Positions 18,221 through 26,507 of a stretch of DNA of 64,000 nucleotides are shown here, in pieces; position 1 is the first letter of the stretch; the number at the start of each line of letters is the position of its first letter. A program made the position numbers and the translations under genes. The stretch spans positions 620,001 to 684,000 of the forward strand of contig NZ_JAHVAP010000003.1 in the NCBI RefSeq assembly GCF_024721155.1. The letters are read 5' to 3'. Under the pieces are notes generated by a model. It made no database searches. It worked only from the letters and a program-made list of their open reading frames with translations, and was not told where the DNA came from. This stretch comes from Mucilaginibacter phenanthrenivorans. GTDB taxonomy: Bacteria > Bacteroidota > Bacteroidia > Sphingobacteriales > Sphingobacteriaceae.

Positions 18221-18787
18221 ATGATTGAAAATAGCTTTATTAATCACCTTTCGGGCATTTGCATACTGTCAAGTCAATTGAAGGATGCTATTAGTACATT
18301 TCTCGTAGAAGAACAGTACCAGCCGCACCAAATATTATTTGCCCCGGGCCAATTTGAAAATCGACTGTGCTTTATTGAAAGCGGGCTTGCCAGGAATTAT
18401 TATTATGACGAACATAGGGACGATCACACCGTCAAATTTTGGCGACCTGGCGATATTATATTATCCTACCAGGGATATTGGGCGCAGCCTGCATATTTCT
18501 ATACCGAGGTAATGGATCACTCCCGGCTGTTGACGCTTAAATATGATGATTTGCGTGGATTGATTACAGCTTTCCCCGAGGCTTCGTTACTTGTAAAAAA
18601 CATACTGAAAATTTTTCATGAGGAAGAACATCAGAAACAAAGGCTCGCAGTTTTAAGCGCCGAACAACGTTTCCGCGAAATGAAAAAGAACAACCGGTTG
18701 ATATTCCAAAAAGTTCCTTTAAAAATAATTGCCTCTTACCTTAATATGAGCCGGGAAACCTTGAGCCGGATGATTTCGAAGGGATAA
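18221..18787 (+). CDS. Crp/Fnr-family transcriptional regulator
   Basis: 188 residues. The cyclic-nucleotide-binding-like domain (about 20-125) includes VEEQYQPHQILFAPGQFENRLCFI. A C-terminal HTH, VPLKIIASYLNMSRETLSRM, resembles the other two Crp-like proteins in the window. The sensed ligand is unknown. It may be transcribed with a tiny upstream frame. Its neighbours (DoxX, a small secreted protein) give no clear target. Confidence 0.86.
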   Translation: MIENSFINHLSGICILSSQLKDAISTFLVEEQYQPHQILFAPGQFENRLCFIESGLARNYYYDEHRDDHTVKFWRPGDIILSYQGYWAQPAYFYTEVMDHSRLLTLKYDDLRGLITAFPEASLLVKNILKIFHEEEHQKQRLAVLSAEQRFREMKKNNRLIFQKVPLKIIASYLNMSRETLSRMISKG

Positions 18788-18947
18788 TGCCGACTTAAGC
18801 AATAATTAAACATGTGATTTTAACCTGCTCCAATTGTGACTTTTATCACAACGTTAATTTCCTGATTAGCTTAACTTTATTAACAGTAAGCCGTCTGTAT
18901 ATTGTGGTTTATAAATAGTCTTATTTATTCACTTAAAATTAATATTT

Positions 18948-19307
18948 ATGAAAAAGCAACTTTTATCAATCTTTGTACTATTGGTATTTCTTGTACCAAT
19001 CTCATCTTTTAAAGCAGAAAACAATTCGCATAGTATTGAAATTGTTAAACGGCCCACGATCACAGAATTAGGAGACTTTGAGTATGGAGGACAGCTTTAT
19101 TCGGTTTATGGTGATGCCAGCACGGGTACAGTTACAGCGGTAAAATTCGATGTTGGAGGAGCAAATGTTTATTCGTTTTCAGGATCATATTACACAACCG
19201 GCTGGCCGTTTCCGCATGGTACACAACCTTATTTGAGTGTGGTCGGATACGGCACCTCATCTCCCAGTTCATACTTTGCTTATACTGGACCGATCTTGTA
19301 TTATTGA
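18948..19307 (+). CDS. Small secreted protein of unknown function
   Basis: 119 residues. A strong signal peptide, MKKQLLSIFVLLVFLVPISS, is followed by a mature part of about 97 residues rich in Tyr, Ser and Gly (YSFSGSYYTTGWPFPHG, ending GPILYY) with no Cys. No recognised family. It is followed by a strong terminator and looks monocistronic. Confidence 0.65.
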   Translation: MKKQLLSIFVLLVFLVPISSFKAENNSHSIEIVKRPTITELGDFEYGGQLYSVYGDASTGTVTAVKFDVGGANVYSFSGSYYTTGWPFPHGTQPYLSVVGYGTSSPSSYFAYTGPILYY

Positions 19308-19346
19308 TATATTACATTTAAAAAAAATGTTTTAGTACCTTAAATG

Positions 19347-19385
19347 AAAAAGCGGTGCTCGCTAAAAAACAAGCACCGCTTTTTT
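19347..19385. terminator. Bidirectional terminator
   Basis: Stem AAAAAGCGGTGCT/AGCACCGCTTTTT with a 12-base loop, placed between a plus-strand gene and the minus-strand paralogue array, serving both. Confidence 0.85.
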
Positions 19386-19397
19386 AGTAAGCTAATA

Positions 19398-20414
19398 TTA
19401 CTTACTCAAGCTTTTACCCAATTCCCGCACATAATTCTCATCAACATCTCTTGAGCCCTGTGCTGAAATAAAACTGTCTGCATCTCCCGCTAACAATTTC
19501 TTAAGCGTAATCTTTTTAAGAGAAATTGATTTTACCTGGTTATCCGCTCCAACAAAATAGTAATGCTCATCGTCAATGTATTCGTCATAACGATGGCCGG
19601 ACTCCACAACGCCATTTGTCTGAAAATCAGATCGATGAAGTTTTGTATCTATTTTCTTATAGATCCTGTATTTAGGTGTACTCAATAAAACTTCAGTAAA
19701 TGGTCTGTCACTTATTAAAGGTGCGTTTTCATAAACATGAGCCTGCCCACTTTTGTCATATAGGCTAAAAGTTTTTATCTGTTGGGGTGACACCATGGCC
19801 ATTGACCTGCCATCATTAGTGTACATGATGTTCCCGGTCATTTTATCGTAATTGTACATATTGCTGGTTTCAACAACGATGGAATCCTTTTTGTTGATTC
19901 CGAATCCGGGCACCCAATTGTCATACAAATAACGGCTTCCCCTCGTAGGCTCCACTGTGTAGCCCACTTTGGCAGTGATAACTGAAACAGCGCCAGCCTC
20001 CGCCCCCCCAGCTACGCGGCTCATAATAAGATTTTGCCTGTCCTGTAAAAATGTAGCACCGGCAATTGGGGCTTGTGCAGTTGATGAACTAAGCGGAACT
20101 ATAGCATCAACGGCAGCGCCGGCCGGTGATAAACTAATAATATTTATGTTATTTTTACTATCAACCTTAATAGTTGCGCTTTTATAATTATAGGCCATTA
20201 CCTGCAATGACGATGAAGGATCTGCATTAAGTGTAAAAGTCCCGGTCGAGTCTGCGTACGTAGCATAGTTATGCTTCGCATCCCTAACAAAAGCATAAGG
20301 AATGGGTTGTCCTTTTTCATTATCCACGGTGCCCGTCACAGGGATTGTTTGCCCAAAAGCCACAGAAGCTGACAGTAAAGATACCGCCAGGGTGATTGTA
20401 AAAATATTTCTCAT
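19398..20414 (-). CDS. Secreted CarboxypepD_reg-like paralogue 1 of a tandem array
   Basis: 338 residues: signal peptide (1-21, ending AFGQ), then a carboxypeptidase-regulatory-like beta-sandwich (about 22-95, PVTGTVDNEKGQPIPYAFVRD), a variable linker (about 95-145) and a conserved unknown domain from EPTRGSRYLYDNW to the C-terminal block LLAGDADSFISAQGSRDVDE. The start is firm: an ATG further upstream, usable in two sister genes, is here followed at once by TAA. The periplasm or cell surface is the likely site. The N-terminal domain type is also found at the start of SusC-like receptors, but there is no TonB plug or barrel here. Function unknown. Confidence 0.8.
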   Translation of the reverse strand: MRNIFTITLAVSLLSASVAFGQTIPVTGTVDNEKGQPIPYAFVRDAKHNYATYADSTGTFTLNADPSSSLQVMAYNYKSATIKVDSKNNINIISLSPAGAAVDAIVPLSSSTAQAPIAGATFLQDRQNLIMSRVAGGAEAGAVSVITAKVGYTVEPTRGSRYLYDNWVPGFGINKKDSIVVETSNMYNYDKMTGNIMYTNDGRSMAMVSPQQIKTFSLYDKSGQAHVYENAPLISDRPFTEVLLSTPKYRIYKKIDTKLHRSDFQTNGVVESGHRYDEYIDDEHYYFVGADNQVKSISLKKITLKKLLAGDADSFISAQGSRDVDENYVRELGKSLSK

Positions 20415-20583
20415 ACCTGCTACTATTTAAGTTACATAAATATAAGCAGTTACAGGCATAAACATCAAAAATTCTCTTATAAATAGTTTTAACTATCGAA
20501 CGCCGAATAACCGTTGCTTATTTAATAATAATCTCAGGCGGTGAGCAGAACAAGAAGTATATTTTTTTGGAGGGGTACATAAA

Positions 20584-20610
20584 CAAAAACGCCCGGTGAT
20601 AACCAGGCGC
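20584..20610 (-). terminator. Terminator of paralogue 2
   Basis: On minus: GCGCCTGG, TTATCA, CCGGGCGT then five Ts. One wobble pair. It sits 42 bases after the stop. Confidence 0.65.
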
Positions 20611-20651
20611 TTTCCTATTATTTTATTTAATCTTATATTATAAAATAGAAT

Positions 20652-21683
20652 TTATTTACCCAGGCTGTTACTCAACTCCCTTACATAATTCTCATCCACG
20701 TTTCTTGAACCTTGTGACGCAATGAAGTTGTCCGCGTCACCGGCTAACAATTTTTTTAATGTACTTTTCTTAAGAGAAATTGATTGCGGCTTATTATCTG
20801 CTTCAACAAAATAATACCGTACGTCGTCAACATATTCATCATAACGGTGGCCTGTTTCTAAAACTCCATTAGTTTGATAATTGGCCCGTTGTAATTTGGT
20901 ATCTATTTTTTTATAAATATTATATTTAGGAGTGTTGAGCAAAACCTCCACAAAAGGCTTTCCATTTATTTCAGGAGCGTTAACAAAAGTATGGCAGATC
21001 CCATTTTTGTCGTATATCTTGAAGTTTTTAATATTCGCGGGAGCAACACCAGCGGTTGATCTGCCATCATTGGTAAATATTATATTACCCGTTATTTTAT
21101 CATAACTGTATGCATTAGCAATTTCAACCACAAGCGAGTCCTTTTTGCTGACGCCAAACCCAGGGGCCCAATCATCGAGTAGATAGCGGCTTCCTTTTGT
21201 GGGTTCAAGCGCAAAGCCCGACCTTACTACTACAGCTTCACTTCCACCCTCGCCGCCGGTATGAGTACTTGGGTCCGCGTTGTTCATTGCCACACCACTG
21301 CCCACCACCAACTGCTGCCGTGCCTGTAAAAAAGGAGTAACAGCAGTTTGCTCTCCCTCTTTTAACGATTTTATACCACTACCGGCGGCTGTTGCGCCCG
21401 GAAGCACTATTTTTATGTTTGCCTGGTTATTGATGTTAATTTTTTTTGCTTCATAATTGTTTGCCATAACTTCAAGCGTTGAAGCCGGGTCAACATTCAA
21501 TTTGAATGCCCCTACCGAATCTGCATAGGTAGCGTAATTGTGTTGTGCATCTCTGACAAAAGCATATGGAATGGGTTGTCCTTTCTCATTATCCACTGTG
21601 CCGGTGACGGGGATTGTTTGTCCAAAAGCGACGACACCTGATAATAGAGTTGTGGCGAATGTGATCGTAAAAATATTTTTCAT
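20652..21683 (-). CDS. Secreted CarboxypepD_reg-like paralogue 2
   Basis: 343 residues from the ATG at 21683 (MKNIFTITFATTLLSG). Same architecture as paralogue 1; the linker (about 95-155) is Gly/Ala/Ser-rich and differs most. The conserved domain reads KGSRYLLDDWAPGFGVSKKD onward and ends GSRNVDENYVRELSNSLGK. An upstream in-frame ATG at 21707 lies in the conserved promoter-like block and is not favoured. It has its own terminator, so it is probably transcribed singly. Confidence 0.8.
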   Translation of the reverse strand: MKNIFTITFATTLLSGVVAFGQTIPVTGTVDNEKGQPIPYAFVRDAQHNYATYADSVGAFKLNVDPASTLEVMANNYEAKKININNQANIKIVLPGATAAGSGIKSLKEGEQTAVTPFLQARQQLVVGSGVAMNNADPSTHTGGEGGSEAVVVRSGFALEPTKGSRYLLDDWAPGFGVSKKDSLVVEIANAYSYDKITGNIIFTNDGRSTAGVAPANIKNFKIYDKNGICHTFVNAPEINGKPFVEVLLNTPKYNIYKKIDTKLQRANYQTNGVLETGHRYDEYVDDVRYYFVEADNKPQSISLKKSTLKKLLAGDADNFIASQGSRNVDENYVRELSNSLGK

Positions 21684-21770
21684 AACTATTGCCCGTTTAA
21701 GTTGCATAAATATAAGCCCTTACGGGAACATATCTATGAAAATATGTTTAAATTAAGTTCTTTGACAAAC

Positions 21771-21795
21771 AAAAAAAGCCCGGAATAACCGGGCG
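21771..21795 (-). terminator. Terminator of paralogue 3
   Basis: On minus: ACGCCCGG, TTATT, CCGGGC then seven Ts. Confidence 0.7.
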
Positions 21796-21833
21796 TCTGT
21801 CAGTGTTATTCAATACCTGTGTATTAGAAGGGA

Positions 21834-22871
21834 TTATTTACCCAGGCTTTTACCCAAATCTCTTACATAATCCTCATCTACATCTCTTGAGCCCTGTGAA
21901 GCTATAAAGCTATCTGCATCCCCGGCTAATAGCTTTTTTAGGGCACTCTTTTTAAGCGAAATTGATTGTGCTTTATTATCATTAGCCCCAACAAAATAGT
22001 ACCGCTCATCGTCAATATATTCATCATAACGGTGACCATTTTCTATAACGCCATCGGTATGAAAATCAGCCCGCTGAAGTTTTGTCTCGATTTTTTTATA
22101 GATCTTATATTTAGGTGTGCTTAACAAAACTTCAGTAAATGGTTTATTGCTCACCATAGGTGCATTTTCATAAACATGTGCGCGCCCGCTTTTATCGTAT
22201 AAGCTAAAGGTTTTTACTTGTTGTGTTGATATGGCCGCCATTGATTTGCCATCATTAGTGTACATGATATTCCCATTCATTTTATCATAATTATACAGGT
22301 TGGCCGTTTCAACAATAAGCGAATCTTTTTTGTTGATCCCGAAGCCCGACACCCAGTTCTCATATGAGTAACGGCTTCCCCTTGTCGGCTCAACGGTATA
22401 ACCTTGTTTAACTATAGTAACGTTGGTACCGCCGCCACCGCCGCCGCCGATGCCACCTGCATATACCGGGCTCCAGACCGCCAGCAATTGCCGCTCCTGC
22501 AAAAAGGTAGACCCAGCAACCTTAACTTGTTCGTTTGATTTAAGGGGTACTATACCATCAACCGGGGTGCCCGGCGGATTTACCGGCTTTAAACTAATTA
22601 TGTTTGCACTGCCTGTAATATCAACCTTAACTGTTGCGCTTTTATAATCATTTGCCATCACTTGTAATGATGATGAAGGATCGGCCCTAAGTTTAAAGAA
22701 ACCGGTTGAATCTGCGTACGTGGCATAATTGTGCTGTGCATCCCTCACAAAGGCATAAGGAATGGGCTGTCCTTTTTCGTCAGCTACTGTACCGGACACC
22801 GCGATTGTTTGCCCAAAAGCTACAGTCCCCGCCAATAAAGCCGCAATGATTGTGATGGTGAAAGTTTTCAT
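21834..22871 (-). CDS. Secreted CarboxypepD_reg-like paralogue 3
   Basis: 345 residues from the ATG at 22871 (MKTFTITIIAALLAG). Signal peptide, regulatory-like domain (AVSGTVADEKGQPIPYAFVRD), a linker with a run of seven or more Gly, then the conserved domain (RGSRYSYENWVSGFGINKKD) and the terminal block LLAGDADSFIASQGSRDVDE. The Gly run is encoded by GGC/GGT-type codons and may vary in length by slippage. Confidence 0.8.
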   Translation of the reverse strand: MKTFTITIIAALLAGTVAFGQTIAVSGTVADEKGQPIPYAFVRDAQHNYATYADSTGFFKLRADPSSSLQVMANDYKSATVKVDITGSANIISLKPVNPPGTPVDGIVPLKSNEQVKVAGSTFLQERQLLAVWSPVYAGGIGGGGGGGTNVTIVKQGYTVEPTRGSRYSYENWVSGFGINKKDSLIVETANLYNYDKMNGNIMYTNDGKSMAAISTQQVKTFSLYDKSGRAHVYENAPMVSNKPFTEVLLSTPKYKIYKKIETKLQRADFHTDGVIENGHRYDEYIDDERYYFVGANDNKAQSISLKKSALKKLLAGDADSFIASQGSRDVDEDYVRDLGKSLGK

Positions 22872-22960
22872 ATCTATTGACTGTTTAAGTTGCATAAATA
22901 TAAGCACTTACGGGAACATATCCATGAAAAATATGTATAAATCAAGTTCCTTGATAAACA

Positions 22961-22985
22961 AAAAACGCCCGGAATAACCGGGCGT
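22961..22985 (-). terminator. Terminator of paralogue 4
   Basis: On minus: ACGCCCGG, TTATT, CCGGGCGT then Ts; nearly the same hairpin as after paralogue 3, which supports recent duplication of whole gene-terminator units. Confidence 0.7.
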
Positions 22986-23023
22986 GTGTCAATATTTTTT
23001 AATACTTGTTTATAACAAGGGAT

Positions 23024-24013
23024 TTATTTGCTCAGGCTTTTTCCAAGGTCACGCACATAATCTTCATCCACATCTCTTGAACCTTGTGAGCTTATAAAGC
23101 CATCTGCATCACCTGCCAATAGCTTTTTTAATGTGCTTTTTTTAAGAGAAATGGATTGCAGCTTATTATCGGCACCAACAAAGTAATATCTTTCATCGTT
23201 AATAAATTCATCATAGCGATGGCCGGTTTCTATAACACCGTTGGTATGAAAATCAGCACGCAGCAGTTTTGCATCTACTTTTTTATAAATTTTATACTTA
23301 GGTGTGCTTAACAAAACTTCAGTAAATGTTTTCCCCTTTATTTCCGGAACAGCAACGAACAGGTGGGCATGACCGGCATTATCATATAAGCTAAAGGTTT
23401 TGATCTGGTCGGTTGATACTTTAGCCATCGATTTACCATCGTTAGTGTACAGAATATCCCCGTTAATTTTATCGTAGTTATAAAGATTGGTGGTTTCCAC
23501 AATAAGCTTATCTTCCTTGCTGATCCCCAAACCCGGAGCCCACTCTTTGTACAGGTACCTGCTGCCGCGTGTTGGCTCCTGGGTGAAACCTTCTTTTATT
23601 GTTTCCTGCCCGCCTGCATTAGCATTACCACCGCCATATACATATAACTCCCTTGCGTTCAGAAAGTGTGAATCAACTTCCTCATTTCCAGACTTTAACG
23701 GGGAAACCGGCGATTCAGCCTTACCTGCCGGCAGCGTAACATTTATATTCGTTTTATTATCGATCTTAACATCAGTATTCACATAGCCGTTTGCAATTAC
23801 CTGGAGCGAAGACGCCGGGTCGGCATTTAATTGATAAGAGCCTGTTGAATCAGCATAGGTGGCATAATTATGTTGCGCATCTCTAACAAACGCAAAAGGG
23901 ATAGGCTTTCCTTTTTCGTTATTAACCGTGCCGGTCACAGCTATTGTTTGTCCAAAGGCAACTGTTCCTGATAGCAAAAAAGCAGATAAGGTAATTCGGA
24001 AGAAAATTTTCAT
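23024..24013 (-). CDS. Secreted CarboxypepD_reg-like paralogue 4
   Basis: 329 residues from the ATG at 24013 (MKIFFRITLSAFLLSG). Architecture as in the sisters: AVTGTVNNEKGKPIPFAFVRD, a shorter linker (SPLKSGNEEVDSHFLNAREL), then RGSRYLYKEWAPGLGISKED and the terminal block ending DEDYVRDLGKSLSK. Upstream lies the decayed copy of a further family member. Confidence 0.8.
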   Translation of the reverse strand: MKIFFRITLSAFLLSGTVAFGQTIAVTGTVNNEKGKPIPFAFVRDAQHNYATYADSTGSYQLNADPASSLQVIANGYVNTDVKIDNKTNINVTLPAGKAESPVSPLKSGNEEVDSHFLNARELYVYGGGNANAGGQETIKEGFTQEPTRGSRYLYKEWAPGLGISKEDKLIVETTNLYNYDKINGDILYTNDGKSMAKVSTDQIKTFSLYDNAGHAHLFVAVPEIKGKTFTEVLLSTPKYKIYKKVDAKLLRADFHTNGVIETGHRYDEFINDERYYFVGADNKLQSISLKKSTLKKLLAGDADGFISSQGSRDVDEDYVRDLGKSLSK

Positions 24014-24189
24014 ATTCATTAATAATCTCAATGTTTGTAAAGTTTAAAGTTTCTAAAGATAACCATGAAATAGAAAAAACCCACTACGAAATTCTCTTTA
24101 AACTAACTTTTCTTTAATTCAAGGGTAAAAAACTTGTTACAAACAACGGGTAAAATCATCGCTTATCCCTATTGAATTTACGCTCATTA

Positions 24190-24325
24190 AATTGCCACGT
24201 CATACACCTTCCTGGGGGTATGTGATGATATAAAGCTATCTGAATTTTCGCTAATAGCCGTTAATGTGCATTCCTTAGAAAATCAAACAGCTCTTATTAT
24301 CTGCATCTGCAAAATGGTAAGCACA
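24190..24325 (-). pseudogene. Decayed C-terminal remnant of a sixth array paralogue
   Basis: On minus the DNA reads YHFADADNKSCLIF then stop, matching YYFVGADNKLQSIS of the intact genes. Further on, DNA similar to the LLAGDAD and GSRDVDE coding parts can be aligned with indels. The remnant is about 135 bases and not translatable. Confidence 0.6.
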
Positions 24326-24357
24326 TTACCTGCCACCTACAAAAAGCAAAACAATTT

Positions 24358-25335
24358 TTATTGCAAACTAAAATTCAATTCTCTTAAGTAATCATCATCG
24401 ACATCGCGTGAGCCCTGTGCGTCTATAAATTTATCGGCATCGCTCGCAAAAGCTTCTTTTATAGCTTTCTTTTTCAATGAAATGGATTTCGCTTTTGCGT
24501 CCCCAACTTTGAGAAAATAGTACTTTACATTATCTACGTATTCATCGTATCTATGGCCCGATTCTAATACACCATTGTTATGATAATCTGCCCGTACAAG
24601 CTTTGTAGTGGTTTGTTTATACAGCCTGTACCTGGGTGTGGTTACCATTACCTCAACAAATACCTGGTTACCCAACACAGGGGCGCTTTCAAAAATATGG
24701 GGTAACAGTTTACCGTCATAAAGAAAAAACTGCTTTACGTCACTCTTAACAACCTGCATTAAAGACTTTTGGTCTTTGGTAAAAACCAGTTGTCCGGTAA
24801 TTTTATCGTAATTGTATAAATTATTAATATCGTACAATAACAACCCATTGTTATCCACGGCAAATCCTTTTGTCCAGCCAGCAAAAAGATACGGGTTTCC
24901 TTGGGTAGGTTCCTGGTTAAACCCAACTTTTACCGATTGTGATGTTAGTGTCTGAGTAGTTAAGTTCTCGCGTGTGAGAAACATCAAACCACCATCCGGG
25001 TTATTGTCGGCAACCGAAGCGATGTTTGAATTTGAAGTGGAAGAACTGCTGCCCTTACCCAGAGTGATCACCAACGCTGTTTTGTTATCTATTTTAACCT
25101 GCGCATCCGCATACCCTTCCGCCAGCACCGTTAAAGAAGCAGTTGGGTCTACTTTAATCAAGAAAGCCCCGGACGAGTCTGCAAAGGCTGCAATACTATG
25201 CTGTGAGTCCTTAACAAATGCCCGGGGAACAGGCTGGCCATCCGCGTTCCTAACCTGGCCTTTTATTGAAATTGATTGGCCAAAAGCAATTACTGTTATT
25301 GCTTGCATCAATATTATCCAAAATACCTTTTTCAT
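24358..25335 (-). CDS. Secreted CarboxypepD_reg-like paralogue 5 (most divergent)
   Basis: 325 residues: signal peptide MKKVFWIILMQAITVIAFGQ, regulatory-like domain (SIKGQVRNADGQPVPRAFVKD), a Ser/Asn linker, then NQEPTQGNPYLFAGWTKGFA and a recognisable but more distant terminal block (FASDADKFIDAQGSRDVDDDYLRELN). It is the oldest or outermost member by sequence divergence. No hairpin follows the stop. Confidence 0.78.
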   Translation of the reverse strand: MKKVFWIILMQAITVIAFGQSISIKGQVRNADGQPVPRAFVKDSQHSIAAFADSSGAFLIKVDPTASLTVLAEGYADAQVKIDNKTALVITLGKGSSSSTSNSNIASVADNNPDGGLMFLTRENLTTQTLTSQSVKVGFNQEPTQGNPYLFAGWTKGFAVDNNGLLLYDINNLYNYDKITGQLVFTKDQKSLMQVVKSDVKQFFLYDGKLLPHIFESAPVLGNQVFVEVMVTTPRYRLYKQTTTKLVRADYHNNGVLESGHRYDEYVDNVKYYFLKVGDAKAKSISLKKKAIKEAFASDADKFIDAQGSRDVDDDYLRELNFSLQ

Positions 25336-25429
25336 TGTTTACTATAGTTAGTGGTGCTATAACTAAATTGATTACTAGTCACTTAACGCCTACAGAAATA
25401 ATATATTACCTTAAAAAAAGACTGCCAAC

Positions 25430-25465
25430 AAAAAAGACCGCCTCTTTTATCAAAAGGCGGTCTTA
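25430..25465. terminator. Terminator after the DUF1735-like lipoprotein gene
   Basis: AAGACCGCCT/AGGCGGTCTT stem with an 11-base loop. On minus it is followed by six Ts. It closes the SusC/SusD operon. Confidence 0.8.
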
Positions 25466-25484
25466 TATTTTTACTAACTACAAT

Positions 25485-26420
25485 TTACTGATTGAGTTTC
25501 AATGTTTCTGTTGTAGTTCTTAGCTGTCCGCGGTATTGATAACTTAACGTAAACGTCTTAGTTGCCGGGTCATAGTGGTTATCACCAACCTGGGTATATG
25601 GCGCAGGTAAATTAGATAAACTGGTACCAACAAACGTTACAGTAACAGTGTTATCAGCATTTACCGTTAAGTTAAGAGGGTCACCAGAACCTAAGTCAGC
25701 AACAGTTGATGACACGGTGTTTGCGTCAACTGTACCCAAAGTTTTATCCTGGTTGATTGTCCTTGAATCAAGGAACACTCCCGGAGCGCTGTAACGCGTA
25801 AATGTACCATCAGCATGATAAACGCCGTCATATTTATTTTTGATACCTACAGTTGCAACAATTGCACCATACCCGGTTTTTGTGGTAAAGCCACCAAAAT
25901 TGGTGATTTGAAATGCTGAACCATATTTTTTAGTAAGATCTAACTTACTACCATCAATAAAGAATATAATGCTCTTTGCAAACTCGCCGGCAGCAAAGTT
26001 TACGGTAAAGCCGGTAGCTGTTTTTGTAATTCCCCCTGTACCGGTAAATATACCGCCTGAAGCAATATTAGCAGCCGTTGGCATAGTGTAAAGATTACTC
26101 AAAGGGAATAAATCTGTGTAGCCCGCAGTATCTGTAAGTACGTCAAGTTGATCCTGCCCTAATGATTTTATTGTAACGGTAACTGCTTTTTGCAGGTCGG
26201 CTTTGTTAGCCGGGTCCCTTCGAATTGTAAACATCGTTACGAGTTTAATATCGGTGAACACATCAAAGTGTTGATCCAACTCGGGAGCTTCGGTTATCCA
26301 AACATAAGTTTTTCCGGCCTGGGAATTTTCCTTACCTCCGAACGACTCTTTGCGGCATGAGCTGAAAACAGTGATCAGCAAGCACGCAAGAGCTAAGTAT
26401 TGTAAAATTTTCGTTTTCAT
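25485..26420 (-). CDS. DUF1735-type surface lipoprotein of a SusC/SusD operon
   Basis: 311 residues. Lipobox VFSSC at about 22. Two beta-sandwich-like parts: a DUF1735/BT_3987-type N-terminal domain (about 30-170, TIRRDPANKADLQKAVTVTIK, then LPLSNLYTMP-like segment) and a C-terminal domain (about 195-311, KYDGVYHADGTFTRY). Third gene of a SusC-SusD-lipoprotein operon, where such proteins usually act as accessory surface glycan- or peptide-binding proteins. The actual ligand is unknown. No catalytic residues are seen. Confidence 0.8.
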   Translation of the reverse strand: MKTKILQYLALACLLITVFSSCRKESFGGKENSQAGKTYVWITEAPELDQHFDVFTDIKLVTMFTIRRDPANKADLQKAVTVTIKSLGQDQLDVLTDTAGYTDLFPLSNLYTMPTAANIASGGIFTGTGGITKTATGFTVNFAAGEFAKSIIFFIDGSKLDLTKKYGSAFQITNFGGFTTKTGYGAIVATVGIKNKYDGVYHADGTFTRYSAPGVFLDSRTINQDKTLGTVDANTVSSTVADLGSGDPLNLTVNADNTVTVTFVGTSLSNLPAPYTQVGDNHYDPATKTFTLSYQYRGQLRTTTETLKLNQ

Positions 26421-26507
26421 TGAACTGATATTTTAAAGTTTTTACTATCACGGATCTTTTCAAACGAACCGATCCGTGATAGTTTAATATTTATCAACTA
26501 ATTAACG

